Below are positions 48,010-58,318 of a DNA stretch of 64,000 bases, piece by piece. The notes beneath the pieces were generated by a model that saw only the letters and a list, made by a program, of their open reading frames with translations, was not told where the DNA came from and searched no databases. Within the stretch, counting starts at the first letter, position 1; each line of letters starts with the position of its first letter. The position numbers and the translations under genes were made by a program. Origin of the DNA: SYFT01 sp964471115 (GTDB lineage Bacteria; Acidobacteriota; Vicinamibacteria; Vicinamibacterales; SCN-69-37); NCBI GenBank assembly GCA_964471115.1, contig CAYYFE010000013.1, positions 1 to 64,000 of the forward strand, written 5' to 3'.

Positions 48010-49043
48010 CAGCGGGTTCCTACTTCGTGTTCACCGCGCTGCGGGCGCAGCATCAGTTCGGCGGCGGCCGACCGCGGCGTCTTGCGGCCGGCGAAGACCT
48101 CGGCCATCTGCGCCGCAATCGGCAGTTCCACGCCGTGTTTCAGGCCCAGCGCCAGCGCGGCTTCCGTCGTGCGCACACCTTCCGCCACCATCCGCATGCC
48201 CGCCAACACGTCGTCGAGCGAACGGCCGCGGCCCAGCTCCACGCCCACATGCCGGTTGCGCGACAACGAACCGGTGCAGGTCAACACGAGATCGCCCAGC
48301 CCGCTCAGGCCGGCGAGGGTTTCGCGCTGGCCACCCATGGCGATCGCCAGACGGGCAATCTCGGCCAGCCCACGGGTGATCAACGCCGACATGGCGTTGT
48401 GGCCGAGGCCCAGCGATTCGACCACGCCGGAGGCAATCGCGATGATGTTCTTGAGCGCCGCGCCAATCTCCACACCCACCACGTCCGCTGACCCATACAG
48501 CCGGAACTGCGGCCCGCGAAACTCGCGCTGCACCGCATCGACGGCCACGGGATCCAGCGAGGCGGCCACGAGCGCCGTGGGCAGCCGCTGCGCGACTTCC
48601 GCCGCAAAGCTGGGGCCCGACAGGACGACGACCGGGCACTGCCCCTGCGTCTCCTCGGCAATCACTTCCGACATCCGCCGCAGCGTGTCGCCTTCGATGC
48701 CCTTGGTGGCGCTGACCAGGACCGTCCCCGGTGCGATCTGCGGCGCCGCCTGCCGCATGACCGCGCGCAGGCCATGCGAGGGGACGGCAACGATGACGAA
48801 GCGCGCCTCGGACAACGCCGAAGCCAACGAGGCCGTGGGCCGCACCGGCGCGGGAAACGTGACATCGGGCAGGTACGTGGGGTTGGCGCGACGGTCGGAC
48901 ATGGCCGCCATCAACGTGGCATCTCGTCCCCACAACGACACCTGATGCCCGACGCTGCCCAGATGAATCGCCAGAGCCGTGCCCCAGCTGCCTGCGCCCA
49001 GCACCGCGGCGCGGCTGGCGTCGTGCGACGTGACGTCCGACAT
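48009..49043 (-). CDS. gpsA: Glycerol-3-phosphate dehydrogenase [NAD(P)+]
   Basis: Makes sn-glycerol 3-phosphate for phospholipids. 344 aa: NAD-binding AAVLGAGSWGTALAIHL (about 12-28), VSATKGIEGDTLRRMSEV (about 109), VVLSGPSFAAEVAQRLPTA (about 138-156), catalytic Lys in GAALKNIIAIASGV (about 194) and GLAEIARLAIAMG. In operon with cinA and ftsY; start shares one base with the cinA stop. Confidence 0.96.
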   Translation of the reverse strand: MSDVTSHDASRAAVLGAGSWGTALAIHLGSVGHQVSLWGRDATLMAAMSDRRANPTYLPDVTFPAPVRPTASLASALSEARFVIVAVPSHGLRAVMRQAAPQIAPGTVLVSATKGIEGDTLRRMSEVIAEETQGQCPVVVLSGPSFAAEVAQRLPTALVAASLDPVAVDAVQREFRGPQFRLYGSADVVGVEIGAALKNIIAIASGVVESLGLGHNAMSALITRGLAEIARLAIAMGGQRETLAGLSGLGDLVLTCTGSLSRNRHVGVELGRGRSLDDVLAGMRMVAEGVRTTEAALALGLKHGVELPIAAQMAEVFAGRKTPRSAAAELMLRPQRGEHEVGTR

Positions 49044-50326
49044 TACTGGTTCATTATGACCCGGCGCACCAGGTCGAGCGCCGATTGCACGGAGAGCTGA
49101 CGGACCATCGCGCGGTCACCGGGGAGCCGCAACGTCCGCACGTGGGAGGCGGCGCCGGGACCGGCCACCGCAATCACCACCGTCCCCACGGGTTTGGCGT
49201 CGGTGCCGCCGGACGGGCCGGCGATGCCGGTCACCCCCACACCCACGTCCGCGCCGAGACGGGTGCGCACGCCTTCGGCCATCCCGAGCGCGACCGGTTC
49301 GCTGACCGCGCCGTGGTCGCGCAAGACCTGCGCGTCGACCCCCAGCTGCTCCACCTTGACGCGGTTGTCGTACGCCACCACCCCGCCCACGACCCACGCC
49401 GAACTGCCCGGCACCGCGGTCAGCCGGCCCAACACCAGGCCGCCGGTGCATGACTCGGCAGCCGCGATGGTCAGGCGCCGCTGCGCCAGCTGCTCGCCCA
49501 CGACCTGTTCGAGGTCGCGGCCGTCCACGCTGAACACGGGCGGTCCGATGGCCGCGACGAGCGCCGCCACGCCGCGATCGAGCACCGCGTCGATGGCCGC
49601 CGGATCCTGCCCCTGTGCGGACAGATGCAGTTCCACCCGACCCGGCGAGGCCAGAATCGAGGTCTCGATGGGCGGCGACCAGTCACGAAACTGCCGGTAC
49701 ACCGGCGCCGCCACTTCGTCGACGTGCGACTCGCCGCGTCCGGCAATCTTCAGCACACGGCGGCCCATCACACGGCCCGCAGCGCGCGCCGACAGCCGCG
49801 GCGCGACGTGGGTCTCCCACATCGGCGTGAGCTCGCGAGGCGGTCCCGGCAACGCCACGATCACGCGCGAGCCGATCGGAAGGTACAACCCCGGCGCGGT
49901 GCCGTGCGGATTGTCGAGCGGCTCGGCGCCTTCGGGCACCAGGGCCTGCCGGCGGTTGATGTCGGGCATCACCATGCCGCGTGAGGCGAACCGCCGCGCG
50001 ATGGCCTCGATGATCGCGGGCACTTCCCGCAGCGTGGCGCCGGTGGCCGCCGCAATGGCGTCACGCGTCAGGTCATCGTCGGTCGGCCCGAGTCCGCCGG
50101 TGGTGACGACCAGGTCCGCGCGCGAGATCGCCAGACGCAGCGCGGCTTCAAGCGCCGCCGGGCGATCGGCGACGATGCTCTTGCCGATGACGTCGATGCC
50201 GATGTCGTTGAGCCGCCGGGTGAGCAGGAGCGAGTTGGTATCGGTGCGAAACGGCGTCAGCAGTTCACTGCCGATGGCCAGGATTTCCGCGGTGCGAATC
50301 GGTGTCAGAGGCCCGGCCACCACCAC
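49043..50326 (-). CDS. cinA: CinA: competence/damage-inducible protein (NMN deamidase)
   Basis: 427 aa. N-terminal COG1058/MoCF-like domain (about 10-180): ILAIGSELLTPFRTDTNS, VVTTGGLGPTDDDLTRDAIA. C-terminal CinA domain (about 265-425), nicotinamide-nucleotide amidohydrolase: AAAESCTGGLVLGRLTAVPGSS and VGVGVTGIAGPSGGT. Three GTG codons in a row (50326, 50323, 50320) are possible starts, all inside the pgpA 3' end (about 20-bp overlap). Confidence 0.92.
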   Translation of the reverse strand: MVVAGPLTPIRTAEILAIGSELLTPFRTDTNSLLLTRRLNDIGIDVIGKSIVADRPAALEAALRLAISRADLVVTTGGLGPTDDDLTRDAIAAATGATLREVPAIIEAIARRFASRGMVMPDINRRQALVPEGAEPLDNPHGTAPGLYLPIGSRVIVALPGPPRELTPMWETHVAPRLSARAAGRVMGRRVLKIAGRGESHVDEVAAPVYRQFRDWSPPIETSILASPGRVELHLSAQGQDPAAIDAVLDRGVAALVAAIGPPVFSVDGRDLEQVVGEQLAQRRLTIAAAESCTGGLVLGRLTAVPGSSAWVVGGVVAYDNRVKVEQLGVDAQVLRDHGAVSEPVALGMAEGVRTRLGADVGVGVTGIAGPSGGTDAKPVGTVVIAVAGPGAASHVRTLRLPGDRAMVRQLSVQSALDLVRRVIMNQ

Positions 50327-50760
50327 AGGATACCGGTGACGACCAGCCAACCGTACACCCCGGCCATCAGGTCATCGGCCATGATGCCGAGACCGCCGTG
50401 CAGCGCTTCGAGCTGGCGCGCCGGCGGCGGTTTGATGATGTCCAGAATCCGGAAGACGAAAAACCCGATGATGGCGCCGGTCAGGCCCGCGCCGGTCAGG
50501 AACAACGTGACCAGCTGGCCGGCCACTTCGTCGATGACGACCGGCCCGGGATCATCCCGGCCGAGCGCGCGTGCCGTGACGTCGGCCGCCCAGATGCCCA
50601 CAACCACGACTGCCGCCAGCAGCGCCGCCTGCGCGGGGCCGGACCAATGCCGGGTCAGCAGGTAGATGCCGATGCCGACTGCGGAGCCGGCCGTACCCGG
50701 CGCAATCGGAAACCAGCCCGCGCCGCCCGCGGTGGCCAGCAGCGACGCGAGGCGGTTCAC
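50305..50760 (-). CDS. pgpA: Phosphatidylglycerophosphatase A
   Basis: Inner-membrane phosphatase making phosphatidylglycerol. 151 aa, starting at GTG 50760, which overlaps the upstream stop (GTGA). Motifs: GWFPIAPGTAGSAVGIGIYLL (about 13-33), DDPGPVVIDEVAGQLVTLF (about 68-86), RILDIIKPPPARQLEALHGGLGIMADDLMAG (about 105-135, in segments). Four hydrophobic helices. Confidence 0.93.
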   Translation of the reverse strand: MNRLASLLATAGGAGWFPIAPGTAGSAVGIGIYLLTRHWSGPAQAALLAAVVVVGIWAADVTARALGRDDPGPVVIDEVAGQLVTLFLTGAGLTGAIIGFFVFRILDIIKPPPARQLEALHGGLGIMADDLMAGVYGWLVVTGILWWWPGL

Positions 50761-51725
50761 ACACGCACCACGCGCGTGTGCGCCACCCGATCGTGCAGCG
50801 CGAGACCGGGCTGCGCCACGGCCGTCACGAGCCCCGCGCCCAGCGGCAGCAGGGACACGGCGCGCACCATCGACTGCCGCGGCGACGGACGTTCGAGACC
50901 CGCGTCGGACACCACCCGCAGCCCCGTCAGCATCTTGCCGATGGTCTGGCCCCCGGCGGCGGTGAACAGCCACTCGTACCCCAGGGCAATCAGCGCGAGG
51001 AAGGCCAGCATCGGCACCACGGGCAGGACGGTCACCTGCGCGAACGACAACTCGGCCATCCGAAGCGTGAAGGCCACGACGGCAGTGGCGATGCCCGCCA
51101 GCACCGCGACGTCAATCGCCGCGGCGGCCAGACGGGCGCCAAATGGCGCCACCGCGTCAGCGGCCAGAACCGTGGCCGCCGGGGCCGGCGTTTCTTCGTC
51201 GAAGGCGTGCAGCGGCGCCTCCGCCCACATGGGCGACGGCGGTACGGGAGTGGCGGCCGGTTCGTCCACGGCGGCCAGCAGATCCGGCTCGGGCGCGTAC
51301 TTTGCCCGCAGCTTGACGGGATCGGGCGTGGGCCGCCGCACCGACAACGGCGCCCGCGGCCGCGCCGGCACCTTGACCAGCGGCACCAGTTCCTCGTCGC
51401 CCTCGTCGTCGTCCGCGTCTTTCATGTCTTTCATGAAGAGCGGCAAGTCCGTCGTGACCGGAGCCATCACGGGCGCCTTGGCCACGGCCGGCGGCGTCAG
51501 CGTCGCGACGGCCGCGCCCCCGCGGTCGGCGCGTCCGAGGCTGCCCAGCGAGTGAATCGGCCCACGGTCGAGTTCCAGATCCGCCACATGGTCGACCGGC
51601 GCCGCCGCGTCGAACGGCGCGTCGTCGAGCGGCAGGGTCAATTCGTCGATGGACAGGTCGTGGCCGCAGTTGCGGCACCGGGGTTCCGGCTCAAAACTCA
51701 GGTAATGGCACTTCGTGCATCTCAT
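50757..51725 (-). CDS. RDD-family membrane protein with N-terminal zinc ribbon
   Basis: 322 aa. An N-terminal zinc ribbon (CTKCHYLSFEPEPRCRNCG, CxxC-14-CxxC) is followed by about 170 residues of low-complexity acidic/proline-rich linker, then an RDD domain: PFGARLAAAAIDVAVLAGI (Arg-Asp), GYEWLFTAAGGQTIGKMLTGLRVV and LHDRVAHTRVVRV. Three to four helices. The ribbon-plus-RDD arrangement suggests a membrane assembly or ion-transport role, but RDD function is unsettled. Confidence 0.82.
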   Translation of the reverse strand: MRCTKCHYLSFEPEPRCRNCGHDLSIDELTLPLDDAPFDAAAPVDHVADLELDRGPIHSLGSLGRADRGGAAVATLTPPAVAKAPVMAPVTTDLPLFMKDMKDADDDEGDEELVPLVKVPARPRAPLSVRRPTPDPVKLRAKYAPEPDLLAAVDEPAATPVPPSPMWAEAPLHAFDEETPAPAATVLAADAVAPFGARLAAAAIDVAVLAGIATAVVAFTLRMAELSFAQVTVLPVVPMLAFLALIALGYEWLFTAAGGQTIGKMLTGLRVVSDAGLERPSPRQSMVRAVSLLPLGAGLVTAVAQPGLALHDRVAHTRVVRV

Positions 51726-52522
51726 CGCGCCCCCTGTCGTGCCCGGTCGTCCGCAGACGCCAGCAATACTCGTTGAATCTCCACCCGCAACCTATCGGCC
51801 TCTGACCTCACGGTCTGTTCAGGTCCGACCCGATCGAGGGCCCCCAGCGCTTCGGCCAGCCGGCCGCGCGTATACAGCGCCTGCGCGCGGGCCAGCGCCA
51901 CCTCTCCCACCGACAACACGGGCACGGTGACCGGCGCTACGGACGTCAGCGGCGCGCCGGCCGGTGCGCCCCAGCCCAGCCGGGCCCGCACCCCCTGGCT
52001 GGTGGCGGCGATCGCCAGCGCCAGCAACAGAGCCGCACCGGCCACCACGCGGGTACGGACGCGATAGTTGGCCCACTGCCAGGCGGGCTGCCACCAGGGT
52101 TGATGAGGCGCCGGGACGGCGTGGATCCGGACGCCGCCGGCCGCGACCCGTTCGAGCCGTTCGAGGCGGAGCCGCAGCGCGGCAGTGCGCTCGTCTTCGC
52201 CGATCGCCTCCACGGCGCCGGTCAGCGCGACGCGGGCTTCGCCCGCCCGGCCATCGTCGAGCAGACGGGCCACGGTCTGCAACGACTCCTCCGCGCGCCG
52301 CTGCCGCTCGGCCAGCGCGCCGCGGGCGCGTTCGATGTAGGCCCGGGCGCTGCCGTGATGCCGATCGAGGAACAACACCCGCGTCCAGAGGTGAATGGCG
52401 TATTCGAACCGGCCCGCGAAGTAATGATCGAGCCCCTCGTTGAGCAGACTCTCGATGCGCGGGTCTCCCGACGCGGCGGCCCGCGTTCCAGTCACGGCGT
52501 CAGGGCGTGAGGACTCGGTCAT
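51722..52522 (-). CDS. TPR-like membrane protein of unknown function
   Basis: 266 aa. N-terminal helical repeats (ESLLNEGLDHYFAGRFEYAIHLWTRVL in segments, about 24-110) resemble TPR; a transmembrane helix (VVAGAALLLALAIAATSQG, about 158-176) precedes a second TPR-like hairpin (ARAQALYTRGRLAEALGALDRV, about 212-233). First gene of the long minus-strand operon to ribBA, with ATG overlap to the RDD gene (4 bp). Function unknown; a scaffold for the following membrane proteins is possible. Confidence 0.72.
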   Translation of the reverse strand: MTESSRPDAVTGTRAAASGDPRIESLLNEGLDHYFAGRFEYAIHLWTRVLFLDRHHGSARAYIERARGALAERQRRAEESLQTVARLLDDGRAGEARVALTGAVEAIGEDERTAALRLRLERLERVAAGGVRIHAVPAPHQPWWQPAWQWANYRVRTRVVAGAALLLALAIAATSQGVRARLGWGAPAGAPLTSVAPVTVPVLSVGEVALARAQALYTRGRLAEALGALDRVGPEQTVRSEADRLRVEIQRVLLASADDRARQGAR

Positions 52523-52534
52523 CGTACGGCGCGG

Positions 52535-52563
52535 AGTATAACGAGGCGTCGATCAAAGTACAA
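52535..52563 (-). promoter_or_regulatory. Sigma-70 promoter of the TPR-RDD-pgpA-cinA operon
   Basis: On the minus strand TTGTAC (52563-52558), 17-bp spacer, TATACT (52540-52535). The predicted start is only about 5 nt upstream of the ATG at 52522. Confidence 0.55.
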
Positions 52564-52617
52564 GCGTAATCTGCCCACCAGCCCACGAACCCACGAACCC
52601 ACTAAAATGTCTGGACC

Positions 52618-53508
52618 ATGTCCGTGATTGAGTGCATTCCCAACATCAGCGAAGGCCGGCGCCAGGACGTACTGGACCGGTGCGGCGAGGCCATTCGCGG
52701 GGCGGGCGCCAAGTTGCTCGACGTCAAGCCGGACGCGGTGCATCACCGCACCGTCTTCAGTTACGCCGGCGCGCCGGAGGCGGTGAAGGCGGCGACGCTG
52801 GCGCTGTTCGACGTGGCGCTGGCGCAGATCGACTTGCGGCAACACCAGGGTGAACACCCGCGCCTTGGCGCGGTCGACGTCGTGCCGTTCGTGCCGATCG
52901 AAGGCGCGACGATGGCCGACTGTGTCGCAATGGCGCGCGAGGTGGGTGCGGCGGTCGCCGAGCGGCACCAGCTGCCCATCTATCTCTACGAGGAGGCCGC
53001 CTCGACGCCGGCGCGCCGGAACCTGGAGGACATCCGCCGCGGCGAGTTCGAAGGGCTGGCCGCGAAGATGGCCAAGGCCGAGTGGGCGCCGGACTTCGGC
53101 CCCGCGGCCCCGCACGCGTCGGCGGGCGCGTCGGTGGTGGGCGCGCGGATGCCGCTCATCGCCTACAACATCAACCTGGCCACCAACCGGCTCGACGTGG
53201 CGAAAAAGATTGCGACCGCGGTCCGCCACAGTTCCGGGGGGTTCCGGTACGTCAAGGCGATGGGCCTGGCGCTGGAAGACCGCGGCATCGTGCAGGTCTC
53301 GATGAACCTGACCAACTACGAAAAGACGCCGCTCTTCCGCGTCTTTGAACTGGTCACGCGCGAGGCGGCGCGTTACGGCGTCCAGGTCCTCGAAAGTGAA
53401 ATCGTCGGCCTGGTCCCTTCGGCCGCGCTCACCCAGTCCGCCGCGTGGTACCTGCAGGTGGAAGGATTCTCAGAGGGCCAGGTGCTCGAGAACGCGCTGC
53501 GCAAGTAG
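52618..53508 (+). CDS. ftcD: Glutamate formimidoyltransferase
   Basis: Transfers the formimino group of formiminoglutamate to tetrahydrofolate in histidine degradation. 296 aa, transferase only (no cyclodeaminase domain). IECIPNISEGRRQDVLDR at the N-terminus, DVKPDAVHHRTVFSYAG, HQGEHPRLGAVDVVPFVP (about 78-95) with the active-site His, and AYNINLATNRLDVAKKIA. The ATG lies 9 nt after TAAAAT, no Shine-Dalgarno. Its stop codon is in the first unit of a family D array. Confidence 0.93.
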   Translation: MSVIECIPNISEGRRQDVLDRCGEAIRGAGAKLLDVKPDAVHHRTVFSYAGAPEAVKAATLALFDVALAQIDLRQHQGEHPRLGAVDVVPFVPIEGATMADCVAMAREVGAAVAERHQLPIYLYEEAASTPARRNLEDIRRGEFEGLAAKMAKAEWAPDFGPAAPHASAGASVVGARMPLIAYNINLATNRLDVAKKIATAVRHSSGGFRYVKAMGLALEDRGIVQVSMNLTNYEKTPLFRVFELVTREAARYGVQVLESEIVGLVPSAALTQSAAWYLQVEGFSEGQVLENALRK

Positions 53509-53569
53509 CGGCGAGTGGCGGCGAGTAGCGGCAAGTGGCGGCGAGTGGCGGCGAGTGGCGGCGAGTGGC
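53501..53569. repeat. Family D decamer array, reverse orientation
   Basis: Seven GCGGCAAGTG/GCGGCGAGTG units. The first unit contains the ftcD stop codon (GCAAGTAGCGGC). Confidence 0.85.
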
Positions 53570-53570
53570 C

Positions 53571-53633
53571 TCGCCATCTCGCCACCTCGCCATCTCGCCA
53601 CCCTAATCTCGCCACCTCGTCATCTCGCCACCT
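53571..53633. repeat. Family A octamer array next to the family D array
   Basis: About eight CGCCAYCT octamers between ftcD and the convergent ntrX-like stop codon. Two repeat families are joined head to tail without unique sequence between them. Confidence 0.85.
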
Positions 53634-53634
53634 G

Positions 53635-55002
<1,368 letters not shown>

Positions 55003-55008
55003 GGTCGC

Positions 55009-57312
55009 TTACTCGGCCGGCAGACTCACGGTCACCATCGTCCCGGCCGGCGCCGCATCGGTCACCTCAATCGTCCCGCCGTGTTCGGTGATGATCCGCT
55101 GCACGATGGCCAGGCCGAGGCCGCTGCCCCGGCCCTTGGTCGAATAGTACGGCAGGAACAACTTGTCGCGATCGGCCGCCGGCACGCCGGGCCCGTTGTC
55201 GACGACCGTCAGCCGCACCGTGGTGCCCGCGGGGTCGGGCGCGGTGCCGACGCAGATGGTCGGCGGCGCGCCATCGGGCCGCGCCGGCGCCGACGGCCCG
55301 CCCAGCGCGTCCATGGCGTTGTCCACCAGGTTGATGATGACCTGCCGGATCTGCTCCACGTCCACGCGCACCAGCGGCAGCCCCTCGGCGACGGCCGAGG
55401 TCAACTGCAGCGCGCCGGGCTGCAGCATCCCGCGGTACAACGCCAGCGTGTCGGCGACGATGGCGTTCAGATCCGTCACGGTCATGCGCGGACCGCGCAG
55501 ACGCGCGAACTGCGCGAACTCGTCGACCAGCCCCTTGAGCGCGTCGACCTCGGTGATGATGGCGCCGGTGCACTCGTCGACCAGCGCCCGGGCGTTGGGC
55601 GGCGCCTGCGCGAAGTTGCGGCGCAGCCGTTCGGCCGACAGCTGAATGGGCGTCAGCGGATTCTTGATTTCGTGCGCGAGCCGCCGCGCCACGTCACGCC
55701 ACGCCGCCACGCGCTGCGTCCGGATGAGCGGCGTCACGTCGTCGAGCACCAGCACGGCGCCTTCGGCCGTGCCGTCGGCGCCGACCAGCGCGGTGGCGGC
55801 CGCGGCCAGATGCACCTCGCCGTCCGGCCGGGCCAGGGTGATCTCGTCGAGCGCGCCCGAGGCCGCGCCGCGTCCGAACAGCGGCGTCAGCGCCCGCAGG
55901 TCTTCACGTCCGAACACGGCCGTCGCCGGCTGGCCCACCACCGAGCCGTCGAGCCCCAGCAGCCGCATGGCCGCGCCGTTGATCGTCGTGATGCGGCCGC
56001 CGGCGTCCAGCGACACGACGCCGGTGGCGATGCGTTCGAGCACCGTCTCGATGTACCGGCGGCGCGCGTCGAGCTCCACGTTTTTGTCGGCCAGCGCGCG
56101 GCGCGACTGCTCCAGCCGCTCCTGGCTGGTGCCCAGCTCGGCGGCCATCGTGTTGAACGACTCGACCAGCGATCCCAGTTCGTCGCTGGTCTCGGCCCGC
56201 AGCCGCAGATCGAGCTGGCCGGCGCCAATCGCGCGCGCGCCCTCGGCCAGCATCTGCACCGGCCGGGTGATGCGCTTCGCGATGTAGAACCCCAGCCACG
56301 TGGCCGACAGCAGGATGAGCAGCGCGATCATCAGGAACACGCCGACCGACAAACCCTGCAGCGGCCCGCTCAGCACCCGCATCTGGCGCCACTGTTCGTA
56401 CGCCGCGGTCGCGCGGCGGGCGTCGGCCGTGACTTCCTCGGGCACGACGAGTGAGGCGACCACCACGCCCACCACCACGCCTTCCGGGTTGCGCACCGGG
56501 GCGCCGGCGCGCACCAGCGCGCCGCCGCTCGGCACCGCGTCCTCGGTGGACTGCGCCGCGCCGGTGGCCGCCACGCGCGCGGCCAGCCGGTCGGCCGAGG
56601 CGCGCACGGCATCGGGCGGCGGCGCGCCCACCTGCTGTCCCACGAGGAACACGGCGTCGCGTTCCCCCGTGGGCATCGGAATGGTCTGGTAGATCTCGAT
56701 GAGCCCGTCGCGCATCGTCGCCAGTTCGCCGCGGATGAGCGTGGAGACCTGCGCCACGTCACCGGCCTCGAGCGACGCCGCGGGCACGATGACCGAGAGC
56801 CGGTCCGCGCGCACGACCGCGGCGTCCTGCCGCTCACGGTAATAGAGACTCGCCATGCGCGCCGCCGCGCTCAGCGCCTCGTCCACGGGCACGCTGAACC
56901 AGCGGTCGGCGCTCGTGCGCAGGAATTCGTTGCCGGTCACCAGCACGAGCGAGGTCGGCACGATCGTCAGGCCGATCATGGCCAGCACGAGTTTGGTGCG
57001 GAATCGCGCGAACGGCGTGCCGTCCTTGCGCTCCACCAGCAGTTTGATGATGTTGCGCGCCAGCACGAAGACCAGCGCCAGCAGGATGAACAGGCACACG
57101 GCCGCCAGCGCGTAAAACACCACCTCGCTGACCAGGGCCTGTTCCAGCCGGGCCACCCGCCCCGGCACCCAGAACACCATTGTGAGGATGGCGAGCAGCA
57201 GCACCACCGCCAGCAGCAGAACCCGCGGATTGTCGAGCGTGCGCCGGCGCGACCGGCCCGGCGGCGGCGCGGCGGGCGGCGCAGGCGGCGGCGCGGGCGT
57301 GTCGAACAACAT
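55009..57312 (-). CDS. NtrY-like membrane sensor histidine kinase
   Basis: 767 aa. Two N-terminal helices (VLLLAVVLLLAILTMVFWVPG and YALAAVCLFILLALVFVLA), a third near AMIGLTIVPTSLVLV, a periplasmic/extracytoplasmic sensing region (about 135-325), a fourth helix (GVFLMIALLILLSATWLGFYI), HAMP (about 345-400), PAS (about 410-520), HisKA with phospho-His in RRLAHEIKNPLTPIQLSAERL (about 544) and HATPase_c (N box INLVDNAMDALGG, G1 VVDNGPGVP, G2 GSGLGLAIV). Predicted to phosphorylate the adjacent regulator. Confidence 0.94.
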   Translation of the reverse strand: MLFDTPAPPPAPPAAPPPGRSRRRTLDNPRVLLLAVVLLLAILTMVFWVPGRVARLEQALVSEVVFYALAAVCLFILLALVFVLARNIIKLLVERKDGTPFARFRTKLVLAMIGLTIVPTSLVLVTGNEFLRTSADRWFSVPVDEALSAAARMASLYYRERQDAAVVRADRLSVIVPAASLEAGDVAQVSTLIRGELATMRDGLIEIYQTIPMPTGERDAVFLVGQQVGAPPPDAVRASADRLAARVAATGAAQSTEDAVPSGGALVRAGAPVRNPEGVVVGVVVASLVVPEEVTADARRATAAYEQWRQMRVLSGPLQGLSVGVFLMIALLILLSATWLGFYIAKRITRPVQMLAEGARAIGAGQLDLRLRAETSDELGSLVESFNTMAAELGTSQERLEQSRRALADKNVELDARRRYIETVLERIATGVVSLDAGGRITTINGAAMRLLGLDGSVVGQPATAVFGREDLRALTPLFGRGAASGALDEITLARPDGEVHLAAAATALVGADGTAEGAVLVLDDVTPLIRTQRVAAWRDVARRLAHEIKNPLTPIQLSAERLRRNFAQAPPNARALVDECTGAIITEVDALKGLVDEFAQFARLRGPRMTVTDLNAIVADTLALYRGMLQPGALQLTSAVAEGLPLVRVDVEQIRQVIINLVDNAMDALGGPSAPARPDGAPPTICVGTAPDPAGTTVRLTVVDNGPGVPAADRDKLFLPYYSTKGRGSGLGLAIVQRIITEHGGTIEVTDAAPAGTMVTVSLPAE

Positions 57313-57869
57313 CAGCGTCCCGCGGGGACTTCGGCGCGGCCGCTCACTTCATCGCGTCCAAACGGCCAGAGGGAGAACCCGCGCGGCAGGTCGTCGCGGC
57401 CGCGCACGCGAATGTAATAGTCGCCGCGTTCGGACATCACCGTGAGCTTGTCGAGCGGCACCCGCTCGAACTCGGTCGCCCACCCGCGCATCTCCTCGGG
57501 CTTCTGGGTCTGTTGCGACCACCAGACGGCGCCGTCCCGCACCTTGGAAACCTGGTACGCGCCGGTCAACGTGTCGAACTTCACGGTGGCGGCCACGCTG
57601 GCCGACGCCACCGTCTTGTCGAACCACAACGTGGAGGACCGCCGCAGTTCCACCACGAAGTTCAGCGTGACGATGATGCCGCTGCGGACCGCTTCGTGCA
57701 CCTCATCGGAGAAGACCGTGGGGGCCGAGAAGGTGGCCCACAACCGGTCGTCGGCCAGCACCGGCGTGATGCGCAGCGCCGGCGGGGCCTGCGCCGTCAG
57801 GACGACCGTGGTGGCCGCCACGACCATCCACGCCAGCAGCGGCGCCCGCAGACGGACCGGACGCATCAT
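57312..57869 (-). CDS. DUF4390 exported protein
   Basis: 185 aa with signal peptide (LLAWMVVAATTVVLTAQAP). Beta-sandwich pattern of DUF4390: SDEVHEAVRSGIIVTLNFVVELRR (about 53-76, in segments), WFDKTVASASVAATVKFDTLTGAYQV, and C-terminal LPRGFSLWPFGRDEVSG. DUF4390 genes usually precede ntrY-like kinases, as here; probable periplasmic partner. Shares its last base with the kinase start. Confidence 0.85.
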   Translation of the reverse strand: MMRPVRLRAPLLAWMVVAATTVVLTAQAPPALRITPVLADDRLWATFSAPTVFSDEVHEAVRSGIIVTLNFVVELRRSSTLWFDKTVASASVAATVKFDTLTGAYQVSKVRDGAVWWSQQTQKPEEMRGWATEFERVPLDKLTVMSERGDYYIRVRGRDDLPRGFSLWPFGRDEVSGRAEVPAGR

Positions 57870-58318
57870 GCCTTGAACAACTCGTTGAGTTCGTTCTTGA
57901 ACTCATCGATGTCCCGGAAGTTGCGGTACACCGACGCAAACCGCACGTACGCGACCTTGTCGAGGTGGCGCAGCGCGCGCATCACGTGGGCGCCGATTTC
58001 CTCGGTGGAGATTTCGCGCTCGGGTTTCTCCTGCAGCGTGGCCTCCAGATCGTCGGCAATCTGATCGAGCGCCGAGACGCGCACCGGCCGCTTCTCACAC
58101 GCCTTGAGCAGGCCGGCCACCAGCTTCTGCCGCTCGAACCGTTCGCGCCGGCCGTCCTTCTTGACGACCATGTACGGAATCTCGTCGATGCGCTCGTAGC
58201 TGGTGAACCGTCGTCCGCACCCCAGACACTCGCGCCGGCGGCGGATGACGTCGCCCTCCTTGCTTTCGCGCGAGTCCACGACCTTGTCGCCCAGATGGGC
58301 GCAATACGGGCATTTCAC
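57866..58318 (-). CDS. nrdR: Transcriptional repressor NrdR
   Basis: Nucleotide-sensing repressor of ribonucleotide reductase genes. 150 aa: zinc ribbon MKCPYCAHLGDKVVDSRESKEG and RRRECLGCGRRFTSYE, then ATP-cone (about 49-139, VVKKDGRRERFERQKLVAGLLKACEKRPV in segments). Overlaps neighbours by 4 bp on each side. No nrd gene is in the window. Confidence 0.95.
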   Translation of the reverse strand: MKCPYCAHLGDKVVDSRESKEGDVIRRRRECLGCGRRFTSYERIDEIPYMVVKKDGRRERFERQKLVAGLLKACEKRPVRVSALDQIADDLEATLQEKPEREISTEEIGAHVMRALRHLDKVAYVRFASVYRNFRDIDEFKNELNELFKA